Shown: positions 52,951 through 61,340 of the stretch, piece after piece
How the letters are laid out: each line of letters begins with the position of its first letter
Numbering within the stretch: position 1 is the first letter of the stretch
Origin: Nonomuraea zeae
GTDB taxonomy: Bacteria > Actinomycetota > Actinomycetes > Streptosporangiales > Streptosporangiaceae
NCBI RefSeq assembly: GCF_005889725.1
Contig: NZ_VCKX01000030.1
Coordinates: 1 to 64,000, forward strand
DNA: 64,000 nucleotides
Direction: 5' to 3'
The notes under the pieces: generated by a model
What the model was told of the DNA's origin: nothing
Databases searched by the model: none
Seen by the model: only the letters and a program-made list of their open reading frames with translations
Program-made: the position numbers and the translations under genes

Positions 52951-53642
52951 TGAGATCAACCGTCCAGGACGTGATGACCACCGACGTGGCCGCCGTCAAC
53001 CAGACCGCCTCCTTCCACACCGTCGCCGAACTCCTCATCAGCAAAGGCGTCAGCGGCATGCCCGTGCTCGACGACGACAACCACGTCATCGGCATCGTCT
53101 CCGAAGCCGACCTGCTGGCCAAGGAAGAATTCAAAGAACGCTACTACGGCGACGACTACCGCCCACCCCTGCGCGCCCGCATCCGCCACACCGCCGGCAG
53201 CGAAGGCAGCGGCTTCCGCAAATCACTCGGCGAAACCGCCGGCGACCTGATGACCTCACCCGCCCACGTCACCGACGCCAACGCCCCCGTCGTCACCGCC
53301 GCCCGGCTCATGGACCGCTACGGCGTCAAACGCCTGCCCGTCGTCGACCCCGACGGCCGCCTGATCGGCATCGTCAGCCGCCGCGACCTCATCAAGGTCT
53401 TCCTCCGCCCGGACCGGGACATCGAGCAGGACGTACGAGAAGCCGTCCGCACCGACCTGCACAGCATGGACGTCACCGTCGCCGACGGCATCGTCACCCT
53501 GTCCGGCACCCTGGCCGAGCACAGCCAGGCGGTCACCGCGGGACGGCTGGCCGAGAACGTGGACGGCGTCGTGGCCGTGCACGACACGCTCACCTGGAAG
53601 CACGACGACATCGCCGACCTGCCGGTCTGGGGCGGCGCATGA
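52947..53642 (+). CDS. tandem CBS plus BON protein
   Basis: 231 residues. CBS1 (TVQDVMTTDVAAVNQTASFH, KGVSGMPVLDDDNHVIGIVS), linker with DDYRPPLRARIRHTAGSEGS, CBS2 (SPAHVTDANAPVVTAARLMD, GRLIGIVSRRDLIKVFLRPD) and BON (DVTVADGIVTLSGTLAEHSQ). The full-length counterpart of the half gene at 23197. A terminator hairpin follows at 53753. Confidence 0.92.
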   Translation: MMRSTVQDVMTTDVAAVNQTASFHTVAELLISKGVSGMPVLDDDNHVIGIVSEADLLAKEEFKERYYGDDYRPPLRARIRHTAGSEGSGFRKSLGETAGDLMTSPAHVTDANAPVVTAARLMDRYGVKRLPVVDPDGRLIGIVSRRDLIKVFLRPDRDIEQDVREAVRTDLHSMDVTVADGIVTLSGTLAEHSQAVTAGRLAENVDGVVAVHDTLTWKHDDIADLPVWGGA

Positions 53643-53752
53643 CATGACCGGCCTGCTCGGCGCCGACCGGCACCCTGTGGGAGCCCGCCCGGGACCCGGC
53701 CGGTCCCGGCCAGGCGCCCCTTCCGAGCCCCGCTCGGCGCCCGTCGAAGCCC

Positions 53753-53782
53753 GCGAACGCCGCCGTCACCGGCGGCGTTCGC
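53753..53782. terminator. hairpin terminator after CBS cluster
   Basis: Perfect 13-bp arms GCGAACGCCGCCG with a 4-base loop, 110 bp after the third CBS gene. Confidence 0.72.
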
Positions 53783-53883
53783 ATGCGGCCACCAGGGCCC
53801 CAAGGCGTCGCACCACGGCGTAACCTCCGCGTCGTGGCTCAGGACGTCTCACTCGAACCGTCGTGACTCGGGCCGTCTGACTC

Positions 53884-53920
53884 GGGCCGGAAGTCCCAGC
53901 GGACCGGGGCCGAAGGGCCG
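53884..53920 (+). promoter_or_regulatory. paired DosR-type operator without an annotated target
   Basis: GGGCCGGAAGTCCC (53884-53897) and GGGGCCGAAGGGCC (53906-53919), centres 22 bp apart. The only candidate downstream is the 31-aa frame at 54015; the usp gene on the other strand converges and has its own boxes. Confidence 0.7.
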
Positions 53921-54014
53921 TCCGCTCCGAGGTCGTTGGCACCTGCCGCCGGCGACCGGCGCACGGCAGAGTAGCGAGCAAGCAAAGGAGCGAACCACCG
54001 AGGAGTTGACCGAG

Positions 54015-54110
54015 ATGCGAACCACCCGCGTGATGCTGCGCCCGAAACCGGCTCGCCCTCGGCCGGACCTCGATCTGCGTACGCCGTCCGGGCGTCCGCT
54101 GCCGTACTGA
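54015..54110 (+). CDS. putative 31-residue microprotein
   Basis: Very basic and Pro-rich (MRTTRVMLRPKPARPRP, ending GRPLPY). GAGGAG lies about 10 bp before the ATG, and a strong operator pair ends 95 bp upstream. It is the only sensible reading frame in the 500-bp gap between 53643 and 54145. Not recognised; it could also be a leader or untranslated RNA region. Confidence 0.45.
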   Translation: MRTTRVMLRPKPARPRPDLDLRTPSGRPLPY

Positions 54111-54145
54111 CCAGGCTCATAGCCCGCGCACGGCCGCGCGCGGGC

Positions 54146-54997
54146 TCAGCTCTGCTCCACCGTCTCCCTGCGCACCACGATCAGCGGGCAGGGAGCCTGC
54201 TGCACCAGCGCCTGGCTGACGGAGCCGAGGAGCATCCCGGCGAACGTGCCGTGCCCGTGCGAGCCGACCACGAGCAGATCGGCCCCCTGCGCGGCCTCGC
54301 GCAGCACCGCGACCGGGTGGCCGTGGATGACCTCCGCCACGACGACCACGTCCGGGTGGCGCTCTCGATGGCCGGCGATGGTCTGCTTCAGATCGAGCAG
54401 CTGGTGGCGCTCGTCCTCGGCGTCGGCGGGCTCGAACCCGCTCACGTGCGGCCAGGCCCAGGCGCGCACCGTACGCAGCACCGCGCCGCGCAGCTCGGCC
54501 TCGGCGAAGGCGGACTCCAGCACCCGGTGTGCCTGCGGTGAACCGTCCACGCCCGCCACGATCTCCGCGCGCGGCAGGGACGGCAGCTCGTGGACCACGG
54601 CCACGTCACACGGCGCGTGCCCGGCCACCCCGAACGCCACCGACCCGACGAGCAGGCCGCGCACTCCGCCGACGCCATGACCGCCCACGACCAGGAGCTC
54701 CGCGTCCCGCGCGGCTCTGATCAAGGCGGTACGCGGGTCACCGGGCGCGAGTGCGGCCTCCACCTTGAGGCCCGTGTGCTCCCGGAGTGCCCTGTCCTCG
54801 GCGGTGGCCAGCAGGTCGAGACCGTTCCTGCGCATCCACGCGGCCACATCGGCATAGCGCCCGTCGGCGGTGTCGACGACCCAGCGCGGCAGCGCGTGCA
54901 GCACGGTCAGCGCCGTGCCACGCAGCACGGCCTCCCTGGCCGCCCAGCCCGCCGCCTCCAGCGCGGCTCGCGATCCGTCCGCTCCAACGATGATCAT
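54146..54997 (-). CDS. universal stress protein, two UspA domains
   Basis: 283 residues. Domain 1 (MIIVGADGSRAALEAAGWAA, VVGGHGVGGVRGLLVGSVAF) and domain 2 (IVAGVDGSPQAHRVLESAFA, VVGSHGHGTFAGMLLGSVSQ) both keep ATP-binding glycines. GGAGGCGACCACG precedes the start at 54997. A box pair lies 52-86 bp upstream. Confidence 0.93.
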   Translation of the reverse strand: MIIVGADGSRAALEAAGWAAREAVLRGTALTVLHALPRWVVDTADGRYADVAAWMRRNGLDLLATAEDRALREHTGLKVEAALAPGDPRTALIRAARDAELLVVGGHGVGGVRGLLVGSVAFGVAGHAPCDVAVVHELPSLPRAEIVAGVDGSPQAHRVLESAFAEAELRGAVLRTVRAWAWPHVSGFEPADAEDERHQLLDLKQTIAGHRERHPDVVVVAEVIHGHPVAVLREAAQGADLLVVGSHGHGTFAGMLLGSVSQALVQQAPCPLIVVRRETVEQS

Positions 54998-55048
54998 CGT
55001 GGTCGCCTCCTCTCCTCCCATCGCAACGCCGGGGAGAGCGGCCGGCCA

Positions 55049-55083
55049 GCGTCGAAGGTCCCGCCCGCGGCGTCTTTCGTCAT
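55049..55083 (-). promoter_or_regulatory. paired DosR-type operator upstream of usp
   Basis: GCGTCGAAGGTCCC (55049-55062) and GCGTCTTTCGTCAT (55070-55083), centres about 21 bp apart. Confidence 0.62.
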
Positions 55084-55166
55084 CAGGCACGGCGAATGGT
55101 GCGCGGCACACGCAGCCCGGGATGCGGTCGCCCTTCCGGACCTGCGGTCCCCGTACCGGAGTGAGC

Positions 55167-55913
55167 TCACAGCTCCCGGTGGCTGCCGAGGGCCACCGCG
55201 GCGGCGAGGGCGGTCGCGGTGAGCGCTGCCGTGAGCGCCGCGCTGAGGGCCAGGCCGGTGGCCGGCAGGCCGCGGACCAGCTCTTCCATGGCGCCGGCGA
55301 GCCGGGTCGGCAGCCAGGCCGCGCCGGTGATCCCGTCCACCACGGCCAGGGCGAGAAGCGCGGCGAGGGCGGCACCCGCCGTGGCGGCCACGCTGCGCGT
55401 GACGGCGGCGGCCAGGGCGGTGAGTGCGACGGCGAAGCCCAGGAACAGCGCGCCGGCGGCCAGGCCGATCAGCATCCGGACCGGCGGCAGGTCTCCGAGG
55501 AGCACCGCCGTCTCGTACCAGGCGGCGGCCGTACCGAGAACCAGGCCGGACACCGCCGCGCCTGCGGTGACGACGTAGGCGGGCAGGATGATGGCGGCCA
55601 CGCCGCGCACGCGGGTGCGCAGGAAGACGGCCATCTCCCGGCGGGCGTCGAAAGCCAGGGCCGAGGCGGCCACCAGCACCACGACCAGCAGCCCGATCTG
55701 CGAGGCGTTGCTCGTGTACTGGGCGATGCCGTCGGCGGGCACCGGCGTGGGGAAGTCCACCCGCACGCCCTCGGTGCCGATCCGGCCGAGGATCTCGCCG
55801 AGATAGCGGGCGGTCAGCGGCCCGGTGAGGCCGAAGAACAGATAGGCGCCGAGGATCGCGATCAGCCGGTGGGTGCGCACCAGGCGCAGCCATTCCAGTC
55901 GCCACAGGGTCAT
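55167..55913 (-). CDS. ABC transporter permease (ABC-2 type)
   Basis: 248 residues with about six membrane helices (LIAILGAYLFFGLTGPLTA, IGLLVVVLVAASALAFDARR, GVAAIILPAYVVTAGAAV, MLIGLAAGALFLGFAVALTA, AGAALAALLALAVVDGI). The start overlaps the ATPase stop by 4 bp. The substrate is unknown. Confidence 0.86.
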   Translation of the reverse strand: MTLWRLEWLRLVRTHRLIAILGAYLFFGLTGPLTARYLGEILGRIGTEGVRVDFPTPVPADGIAQYTSNASQIGLLVVVLVAASALAFDARREMAVFLRTRVRGVAAIILPAYVVTAGAAVSGLVLGTAAAWYETAVLLGDLPPVRMLIGLAAGALFLGFAVALTALAAAVTRSVAATAGAALAALLALAVVDGITGAAWLPTRLAGAMEELVRGLPATGLALSAALTAALTATALAAAVALGSHREL

Positions 55914-56791
55914 GACGTCAGCTCCAGGAACACGTCTTCCAGGTCGGCGGCCTGGGGGCCGAGACTCACCACGCGGGCGTCGCCGGCCGCCAGCGCGCCG
56001 GGCAGCCGTTGCTCGGCCTCCGCCAGGGAGCGGACGGTCACCCGCAGCCGCTGGTCGTCGAGGATGTCCACGCCGGTGACCCAGTCCTCGGCGCGCAGCA
56101 CGCCGGCCACGCGGCCCAGCGGCGGGCGCAGCCGTACCAGATAGGCGGGCACGGCCCGGCCGACCAGCAGGTCGGGCAGGGAGCCCTGGAAGAGCAGCCG
56201 GCCCTCGCGCAGGATGCCGACCGTGTCGCACACCTCCTGCACGTCGGCCAGGATGTGGCTGGACAGCACCACCGTGGCCTTGCCACGCAGGCCCGCGATC
56301 AGGTCGAGCACCTCGCGCCGCCCGGCCGGATCCAGCGCCGAGGCGGGCTCGTCGAGCAGCAGCAGCTCCGGCTCCCCCACGACGGTGGCGGCCAGGCCGA
56401 GGCGCTGCAGCATGCCGCGCGAATAGCCGCCGACGCGCCGCTCCGCCGCGGCGGACAGCTCCGCGTCGGCCAGCACCCGCTCCTCGCGCGAGACCGGCAG
56501 GCCAGGGGCGACGAGCCGCCGCGCGAGCGCGACCACCTCGCGGCCGGTCAGCCACGGCTCGAACTGCGGGGTGTCGGGCAGCAACGCGACCCGGCGGCGT
56601 GGCGGAGCGAGCCGCACTTCGCCGCTCGTCGGCCTGCGCAGCCCGGCCAGCACGGCCAGCAGCGTGGTCTTGCCCGCGCCGTTCGGCCCCACCAGCCCGT
56701 AGACCGCTCCTTCGGGCACGGCCAGGTCCACACCCGCCAGCGCCGGGTGGGCGCCATAGCGCTTCGCCAGCCCCCGAGTCTCGACGATCAT
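55910..56791 (-). CDS. ABC transporter ATP-binding protein
   Basis: 293 residues. Walker A VGPNGAGKTTLLAVLAG, signature VGGYSRGMLQRLGLAATVVG (YSRGM instead of LSGGQ, usual for this subfamily), Walker B LLLLDEPASALDPAGRREVL, switch VLSSHILADVQEVCDTV. It overlaps both neighbours by 4 bp, so PLDc_N protein, ATPase and permease form one operon. Confidence 0.93.
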   Translation of the reverse strand: MIVETRGLAKRYGAHPALAGVDLAVPEGAVYGLVGPNGAGKTTLLAVLAGLRRPTSGEVRLAPPRRRVALLPDTPQFEPWLTGREVVALARRLVAPGLPVSREERVLADAELSAAAERRVGGYSRGMLQRLGLAATVVGEPELLLLDEPASALDPAGRREVLDLIAGLRGKATVVLSSHILADVQEVCDTVGILREGRLLFQGSLPDLLVGRAVPAYLVRLRPPLGRVAGVLRAEDWVTGVDILDDQRLRVTVRSLAEAEQRLPGALAAGDARVVSLGPQAADLEDVFLELTS

Positions 56792-56985
56792 CGCGGCTGC
56801 CTGCCGATCAGCAGGTAGACGATCCCGCCGAACGGCACCGACGCCACGCAGACCAGGACCCACGCCCATTTGGGCAGGAAGCGGACCTTCGCTCGGGCCA
56901 GGTCCACCAGGCAGTATCCGACGAACAGCCCCACCACGACGACCAGCGGGACGATCGCGGCGAGAGGGATCGTATCGGCGCTCAT
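56788..56985 (-). CDS. PLDc_N domain membrane protein
   Basis: 65 residues, two membrane helices around a basic loop (LVDLARAKVRFLPKWAWVLV), the phospholipase D N-terminal-type (cardiolipin synthase-like) small membrane domain. It is first in the ABC operon; it may be an accessory or immunity-type subunit as seen beside similar exporters. Confidence 0.82.
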   Translation of the reverse strand: MSADTIPLAAIVPLVVVVGLFVGYCLVDLARAKVRFLPKWAWVLVCVASVPFGGIVYLLIGRQPR

Positions 56986-57285
56986 CTTCCGGCTCCCTTC
57001 CCTCGGGTTTCCGGCGCGGGGTCAGGTCCTGTTCCGGCGGCGGATCTCCACCGCCCTCCCCTCCAGCCTCGCGCCCTGCCCGCGCGGCCGCCCGGGGAGG
57101 AGGTCCTCGAACGACTGGCGTTGGACCCCGCGTGCGGCACTTCCGGCTCTCCGGACGGGGCCGGCCACCTTTGTGTTTAGATGCGCTCCCCGGGTGACAG
57201 ACGCTGCCCGCATCAGTGCCGTTCGCCCCTGACGTGACCGCCGCGAGCCGGAGAGCATGGAGTCCTGATCTCCGAGGAGGACATC
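56986..57285. other. 300-bp divergent intergenic region
   Basis: No gene is supported. It contains a weak DosR-type pair, GACAGACGCTGCCC (57193-57206) and GTGCCGTTCGCCCC (57216-57229), centres 23 bp apart, upstream of the HAD-like gene. A GCACTTCCGGCTC element at about 57133 might serve either side. Confidence 0.45.
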
Positions 57286-58056
57286 ATGACCACGATCGAC
57301 CTCCGCCGCGTCACTGCGATGATCTTCGAAACGGATGGTGTGCTCACCGACACCGCCCGCGTCCACGCCGCGGTCTGGAAGTGGGTCCTGGACGCCTTCC
57401 TGCGCCGGCACGCCGAGCGAACCGGCACGTCATGGCGGCCGTTCGAGATCCCTGGCGATTATCTGCGCCACGTGGACGGCAAGCCCAGGATCGACGGAGC
57501 CCGGGACTTCCTCGCCTCGCGGGGCATCGTCCTGCACGAGGAGGAGGACCGCGAGCTCCTGACCGGCATGGCGGCGCTCAAGGACGGTCTCTTCCGGGCA
57601 GAGATCCGCCAGTACGGCGTGGCGCCGTTCCCTGCGGCCGTCTCCCTGCTGCACGACCTGCACAACCACGGCGCCCGCATCGGAGCCGTCTCGCCGAGCC
57701 GCAACTGCGCCGAGATCCTGCACCGGGCGGGCCTGTCCGGCCTGCTCGACGCCCGGGTGGACGGAGTGGACGCCGCCGACGCCGGGCTGGCCCCCATGCC
57801 GGACCCGGCCATGCCGGCCGAGGCCGCGCGCCGGCTGGGCGCGCGGCCGGACGAGACGGCCGTCGTCGCCTGCACCGCGCCCGCGCTCCAAGCCGCCGCG
57901 AACGGGCACTTCGGCCTCGTGATCGCCCTGCGCCCGCCGGCACCGGCAGGGGAGGATCGTGCGTACGCCGTGGACGACCTCACCTCCATCCGGGTGGCCG
58001 GCCGGGTGCCTCTCTTCGCCCACACGCGCACCCGTGACCTCGGCGTCATGCCATGA
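57286..58056 (+). CDS. HAD-fold protein (beta-phosphoglucomutase-like) with catalytic residues lost
   Basis: 256 residues of haloacid dehalogenase fold with a helical cap (FEIPGDYLRHVDGKPRIDGA, the sugar-phosphate mutase type). Motif I is IFETDGVLTDT: the nucleophile Asp is Glu. Motif II Ser is kept in GAVSPSRNCAEIL. Motif III, usually GKPDP with Lys, is APMPDPAMPAEAARRLG without the Lys. Motif IV acidic residues are replaced in VVACTAPALQAA. It therefore probably binds a ligand without catalysis. GAGGAGG lies before the ATG. Confidence 0.85.
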   Translation: MTTIDLRRVTAMIFETDGVLTDTARVHAAVWKWVLDAFLRRHAERTGTSWRPFEIPGDYLRHVDGKPRIDGARDFLASRGIVLHEEEDRELLTGMAALKDGLFRAEIRQYGVAPFPAAVSLLHDLHNHGARIGAVSPSRNCAEILHRAGLSGLLDARVDGVDAADAGLAPMPDPAMPAEAARRLGARPDETAVVACTAPALQAAANGHFGLVIALRPPAPAGEDRAYAVDDLTSIRVAGRVPLFAHTRTRDLGVMP

Positions 58057-58093
58057 GGACGCCGAACGTCACGGTCAGCGGGACCTCCGGCCC
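58057..58093 (+). promoter_or_regulatory. paired DosR-type operator upstream of nitroreductase
   Basis: GGACGCCGAACGTC (58057-58070) and GGGACCTCCGGCCC (58080-58093), centres 23 bp apart, directly after the HAD gene stop. Confidence 0.66.
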
Positions 58094-58141
58094 TGGCGGC
58101 ACCTGTCCGCACGGGCCAGCCTCGAACTCGGGAGGTGCGCC

Positions 58142-59080
58142 ATGACCATTGCACACACCCTCGATCTTGCGACCAAGCGGCTGCTCGTGGCCGCCGGGGA
58201 GGCGCCCTCGGTGCTCAACACCCAGCCGTGGCGCTTCCGGGTCCGGGACGGTGATGTCATCGAGCTGCTGGCCGACTGGGACCGCTGGCTCCGGGTGAGC
58301 GACCCGCGCGGCCGTTCCCTGCACGTGAGCTGCGGCGCGGCACTGCTCAACCTGCGCGTGGCGACCTGCGCGGCCGGGCGCGAGCCTGTCGTCCGGCTGC
58401 TTCCCGACGCGGACGCGGCGCCGGACGTGCTGGCCACCGTGTGCTTCGCGGCACGAAGGAGGCTGGTCGCCGAGGATCGTGAAATGTACGAGCTCATCCC
58501 GCGGCGGCGGACCAACCGCACCCCGTTCGACGAGCGCCTGATCCCGGTGCCGGTATTGAGCCAGATGCGCGAGGCCGCGGCCTGCGAGCGGGCCAGGCTG
58601 CTCTTCCTGGACCGGCGCAGCGCCGCGGACCTGCTCGACTACGCCGCCATCGCCCAGGAGGAGCTGGCCCGCGACCGCGACTACGTGAACGAGCTGGCCG
58701 CCTGGACGACCGGGACCGGCGTGCCCGCGTACGTCCAGGGGCCCCAGGCCATGGGCGGGGTGGATCCGGTCCGGGACCACGGCCGCCGGGCGGGCAGCGC
58801 CCGCTTCGAGCCGTACCCGCAGCTCGCGGTGCTGACCACCGCGGCCGACGAGCCGGCGGACTGGCTGCGCGCGGGGCAGGCGCTCCAGCGGACCCTGCTG
58901 GTCGGGGCCCGGCACGCCGTGTCGGCGTCGTTCCTCAACCAGTCGCTCGACCTGCGGGACATGCGCCGCCGCAGCGACCCGCACCACCGGAGCGGCCACC
59001 CGCAAATGATCATGCGGCTGGGCTACGGCTCCGTCGTGCCGCGCGCCCCACGCCGTCCCGTGACCGAGCTGCTGGCCTGA
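58142..59080 (+). CDS. Acg-type FMN nitroreductase family protein
   Basis: 312 residues. AAGEAPSVLNTQPWRFRVRD, LLADWDRWLRVSDPRGRSLH, CGAALLNLRVATCAAGREPV, LIPRRRTNRTPFDERLIPVP, DWLRAGQALQRTLLVGARHA and HPQMIMRLGYG are all typical of the Acg/Rv2032 group of DosR-regulon proteins, which bind FMN but may sequester it rather than turn over. GGGAGGTG precedes the ATG at 58142. The intact counterpart of the remnant at 8521. Confidence 0.92.
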   Translation: MTIAHTLDLATKRLLVAAGEAPSVLNTQPWRFRVRDGDVIELLADWDRWLRVSDPRGRSLHVSCGAALLNLRVATCAAGREPVVRLLPDADAAPDVLATVCFAARRRLVAEDREMYELIPRRRTNRTPFDERLIPVPVLSQMREAAACERARLLFLDRRSAADLLDYAAIAQEELARDRDYVNELAAWTTGTGVPAYVQGPQAMGGVDPVRDHGRRAGSARFEPYPQLAVLTTAADEPADWLRAGQALQRTLLVGARHAVSASFLNQSLDLRDMRRRSDPHHRSGHPQMIMRLGYGSVVPRAPRRPVTELLA

Positions 59081-59098
59081 CCAACGACTTCCATCGCC

Positions 59099-59112
59099 AG
59101 GACTTCCGCCTC
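59099..59112 (+). promoter_or_regulatory. DosR-type box upstream of CBS pair
   Basis: AGGACTTCCGCCTC, in a segment resembling the promoter at 51575-51610. Confidence 0.5.
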
Positions 59113-59169
59113 TGACCGGGCCCGCCGGACCGCGCTGTGATGGAGGCAGGACGCGAAGGAGGAATTGCG

Positions 59170-59864
59170 ATGCGAGTCACGGTCAAAGATGTCATGACCA
59201 CGAAGGCGATCTCCGTCCGGGCCGGCACCCCGTTCAAGGACATCGCCGAAACGCTCATCACCCACGGCATCAGCGCCGTCCCCGTGGTCGACGATGCCGA
59301 TCACGTGCTCGGCGTGGTCTCGAGGCCGACCTGCTGTGCAAGGAGGAGTTCCGGGAGCGCTACTACCAGGAGGGTTACCGGCCGCCGCTGCGGGCCAGGC
59401 TCCGTCACCGGCTGTCGGAGGAGGGCTCGGAGTCGCGGCGCAAGGCCACCGGCGACACCGCCGCCGATCTGATGACGACTCCCGCCGTCACCGTGTCCGA
59501 GACCGCCTCGGCGGTCATGGCGGCTCGCGCGATGGACGAGCACGGCGTCAAACGCCTGATCGTCACGGCCGGGGACGGCAGCCTGCGCGGCGTCGTCAGC
59601 AGACGGGACCTGCTGAAGGTCTTCGCGCGCCCCGACGCCGACATCGCCCGCGAGATCCGCGACGACGTCCTGGAGCGCTCGCTCTGGATGGAGACGTCGG
59701 GTGTCGTGGTCGAGGTGCACCATGGCGTGGTCACGCTCAGCGGCTGGATGGAACGCCGCAGCGAGGTGGAGATCGCCCAGCGGCTGGCCGGCCGCGTCGA
59801 GGGAGTGGTCAGCGTCGCCGACAAGCTGTGCTGGAAGCACGACGACTCCAAGTGGGGCACCTGA
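59170..59864 (+). pseudogene. tandem CBS plus BON gene with a one-base frameshift
   Basis: The ATG at 59170 gives CBS1 up to HVLGVVS, where one G is missing near 59322 (GTCTCGAGG instead of GTCTCGGAGG). The rest is fully conserved in the next frame: EADLLCKEEFRERYYQEGYR, ATGDTAADLMTTPAVTVSET, VVSRRDLLKVFARPDADIAR and VEVHHGVVTLSGWMERRSEV. Either a very recent mutation or a sequencing error. An internal ATG at 59472 could still give a CBS2-BON half protein like that at 23197. Confidence 0.82.
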
Positions 59865-59865
59865 C

Positions 59866-60546
59866 ATGCGCGTCACCGTGAACGAGATCATGACCCCGGA
59901 CGTCGCGTGCGTCACCGCCGGCACGCCGTTCAAGGAGATCGCGGAAACGCTCGTCGCGCGCGGGATCGGCGCCGTGCCCGTCGTCGACGACCACGGGCGC
60001 GTGATCGGCGTCGTGTCGGAGGCCGACCTGCTCCCCACGGAGGAGTTCAAGGACCAGTACACCGGCGAGGCCTACCAGCCGCCCATCCGGGCGCGCCTGC
60101 GGCGGCACCTGTCGCCCGGGGGCGGCGGAGCCGCGGAGAAGCTGCGGGCGCGCACGGCCGCCGAGCTGATGACCTCTCCCGCCGTCACCGTCCGGCCGCA
60201 ACAGGCCGTGGTCAACGCGATACGTCTCATGGACGAGCGCGGCGTCGTCTGCGTGCCCGTCGTGGACGGGGAGGGCCGACCGGCCGGCATCCTCAGCCGC
60301 ACCGATCTGGTCAAGGTCTTCGTCCGCCCGGACGAGGACCTCCGCGGCGAGATCCAGGACGAGCTCGACCATCTCGCGTGGATCGACACCTCGCGGGTCG
60401 AGGTCGGCGTCGAGCAGGGCGTCGTCACGCTCCGGGGACGCACCCGCGCCAGCTCGGACGCCTCGCTCGTCGTCCGCTCCGTGATGGGCGTCAACGGCGT
60501 CGTGGACGTGCACGGCGAGCTGCTCTGGGACGAGGACGACCGGTGA
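59866..60546 (+). CDS. tandem CBS plus BON protein
   Basis: 226 residues. CBS1 (PFKEIAETLVARGIGAVPVV, RVIGVVSEADLLPTEEFKDQ), linker with YQPPIRARLRRHLSPGGGG, CBS2 (SPAVTVRPQQAVVNAIRLMD, AGILSRTDLVKVFVRPDEDL) and BON (VEVGVEQGVVTLRGRTRASS, GVNGVVDVHGELLWDEDD). It starts 2 bp after the previous stop, so it is co-transcribed, and ends 65 bp before devR. Confidence 0.92.
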   Translation: MRVTVNEIMTPDVACVTAGTPFKEIAETLVARGIGAVPVVDDHGRVIGVVSEADLLPTEEFKDQYTGEAYQPPIRARLRRHLSPGGGGAAEKLRARTAAELMTSPAVTVRPQQAVVNAIRLMDERGVVCVPVVDGEGRPAGILSRTDLVKVFVRPDEDLRGEIQDELDHLAWIDTSRVEVGVEQGVVTLRGRTRASSDASLVVRSVMGVNGVVDVHGELLWDEDDR

Positions 60547-60611
60547 GCCCCGCCGCAGATCCGGCAGTTCCGTCTTTTGCGCTCTTGCGTCCTTCAGCTA
60601 GCGTCGCAGGC

Positions 60612-61262
60612 ATGATTCGCGTGTTCCTCGTCGACGACCACGAAGTCGTCCGCCGCGGCGTCGCCGCCCTGCTGGAGTCCGAGGATGACATCGAGGTCAT
60701 CGGTGAGGCGGGCACCGCCGAGTCGGCGATCGCCCGCATCCCCGCGCTCAAGCCCGATGTCGCGGTGCTCGACGTCCGGCTGCCGGACGGCAACGGTGTG
60801 GACGTCTGCCGCGAAATACGTTCCCGGCTGCCGGATCTCAAGTGCCTCATGCTGACCTCGTACGCCGACGACGACGCGTTGTTCGAGTCCGTGATGGCCG
60901 GGGCGGCGGGCTACGTGCTCAAGCAGATCCACGGCTCCGATCTGGTGGGCGCGGTGCGCACGGTGGCCTCGGGGCAGTCGCTGCTCGATCCGCAGACCAC
61001 CGCCGCCATGCTCCAGCGGCTGCGCGACCAGGCGGCCAGGAAGGATCCCCTGGCGGCGCTGACCGAGCAGGAGCGCCACATCCTCGACCTCATCGGTGAC
61101 GGGCTCACCAACCGGCAGATCGGCGAGCGCCTGTTCCTGGCCGAGAAGACGGTCAAGAACTATGTCTCCAATCTGCTGTCCAAGCTCGACATGCAGCGCC
61201 GTACGCAGGCGGCGGCGCTGGCCGCACGGCTCCGCGCTGAGCATCGCGACGGCCGGTCCTGA
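60612..61262 (+). CDS. devR: DevR/DosR-type NarL-family response regulator
   Basis: 216 residues. Receiver domain with acidic pocket FLVDDHEVV, phosphoacceptor Asp54 in AVLDVRLPDGNG, Thr82 and Lys104 (YVLKQ). LuxR-type HTH from about 148: LTEQERHILDLIGDGLTNRQ and LFLAEKTVKNYVSNLLSKLD. Lys179, Lys182 and Asn183, the DNA-contacting residues of M. tuberculosis DosR, fall at identical positions. This supports binding to the GGGAC...GTCCC-like boxes seen throughout. No clear box lies before its own gene; CTTTTGCGC and TAGCGTC elements lie just upstream. Confidence 0.95.
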   Translation: MIRVFLVDDHEVVRRGVAALLESEDDIEVIGEAGTAESAIARIPALKPDVAVLDVRLPDGNGVDVCREIRSRLPDLKCLMLTSYADDDALFESVMAGAAGYVLKQIHGSDLVGAVRTVASGQSLLDPQTTAAMLQRLRDQAARKDPLAALTEQERHILDLIGDGLTNRQIGERLFLAEKTVKNYVSNLLSKLDMQRRTQAAALAARLRAEHRDGRS

Positions 61263-61340
61263 CGCTCGTTCACGACCAGAGCGGCCGGGGCGCCGCTGCT
61301 GTCCCCCGCCCAGCCGCTGCTGTCCCTAGCCCTGCCGCTG

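Noticed and set aside
57022-57411. Minus-strand frame over the HAD gene promoter and start
   Set aside because: No homology or ribosome site; mirrors the HAD coding region.
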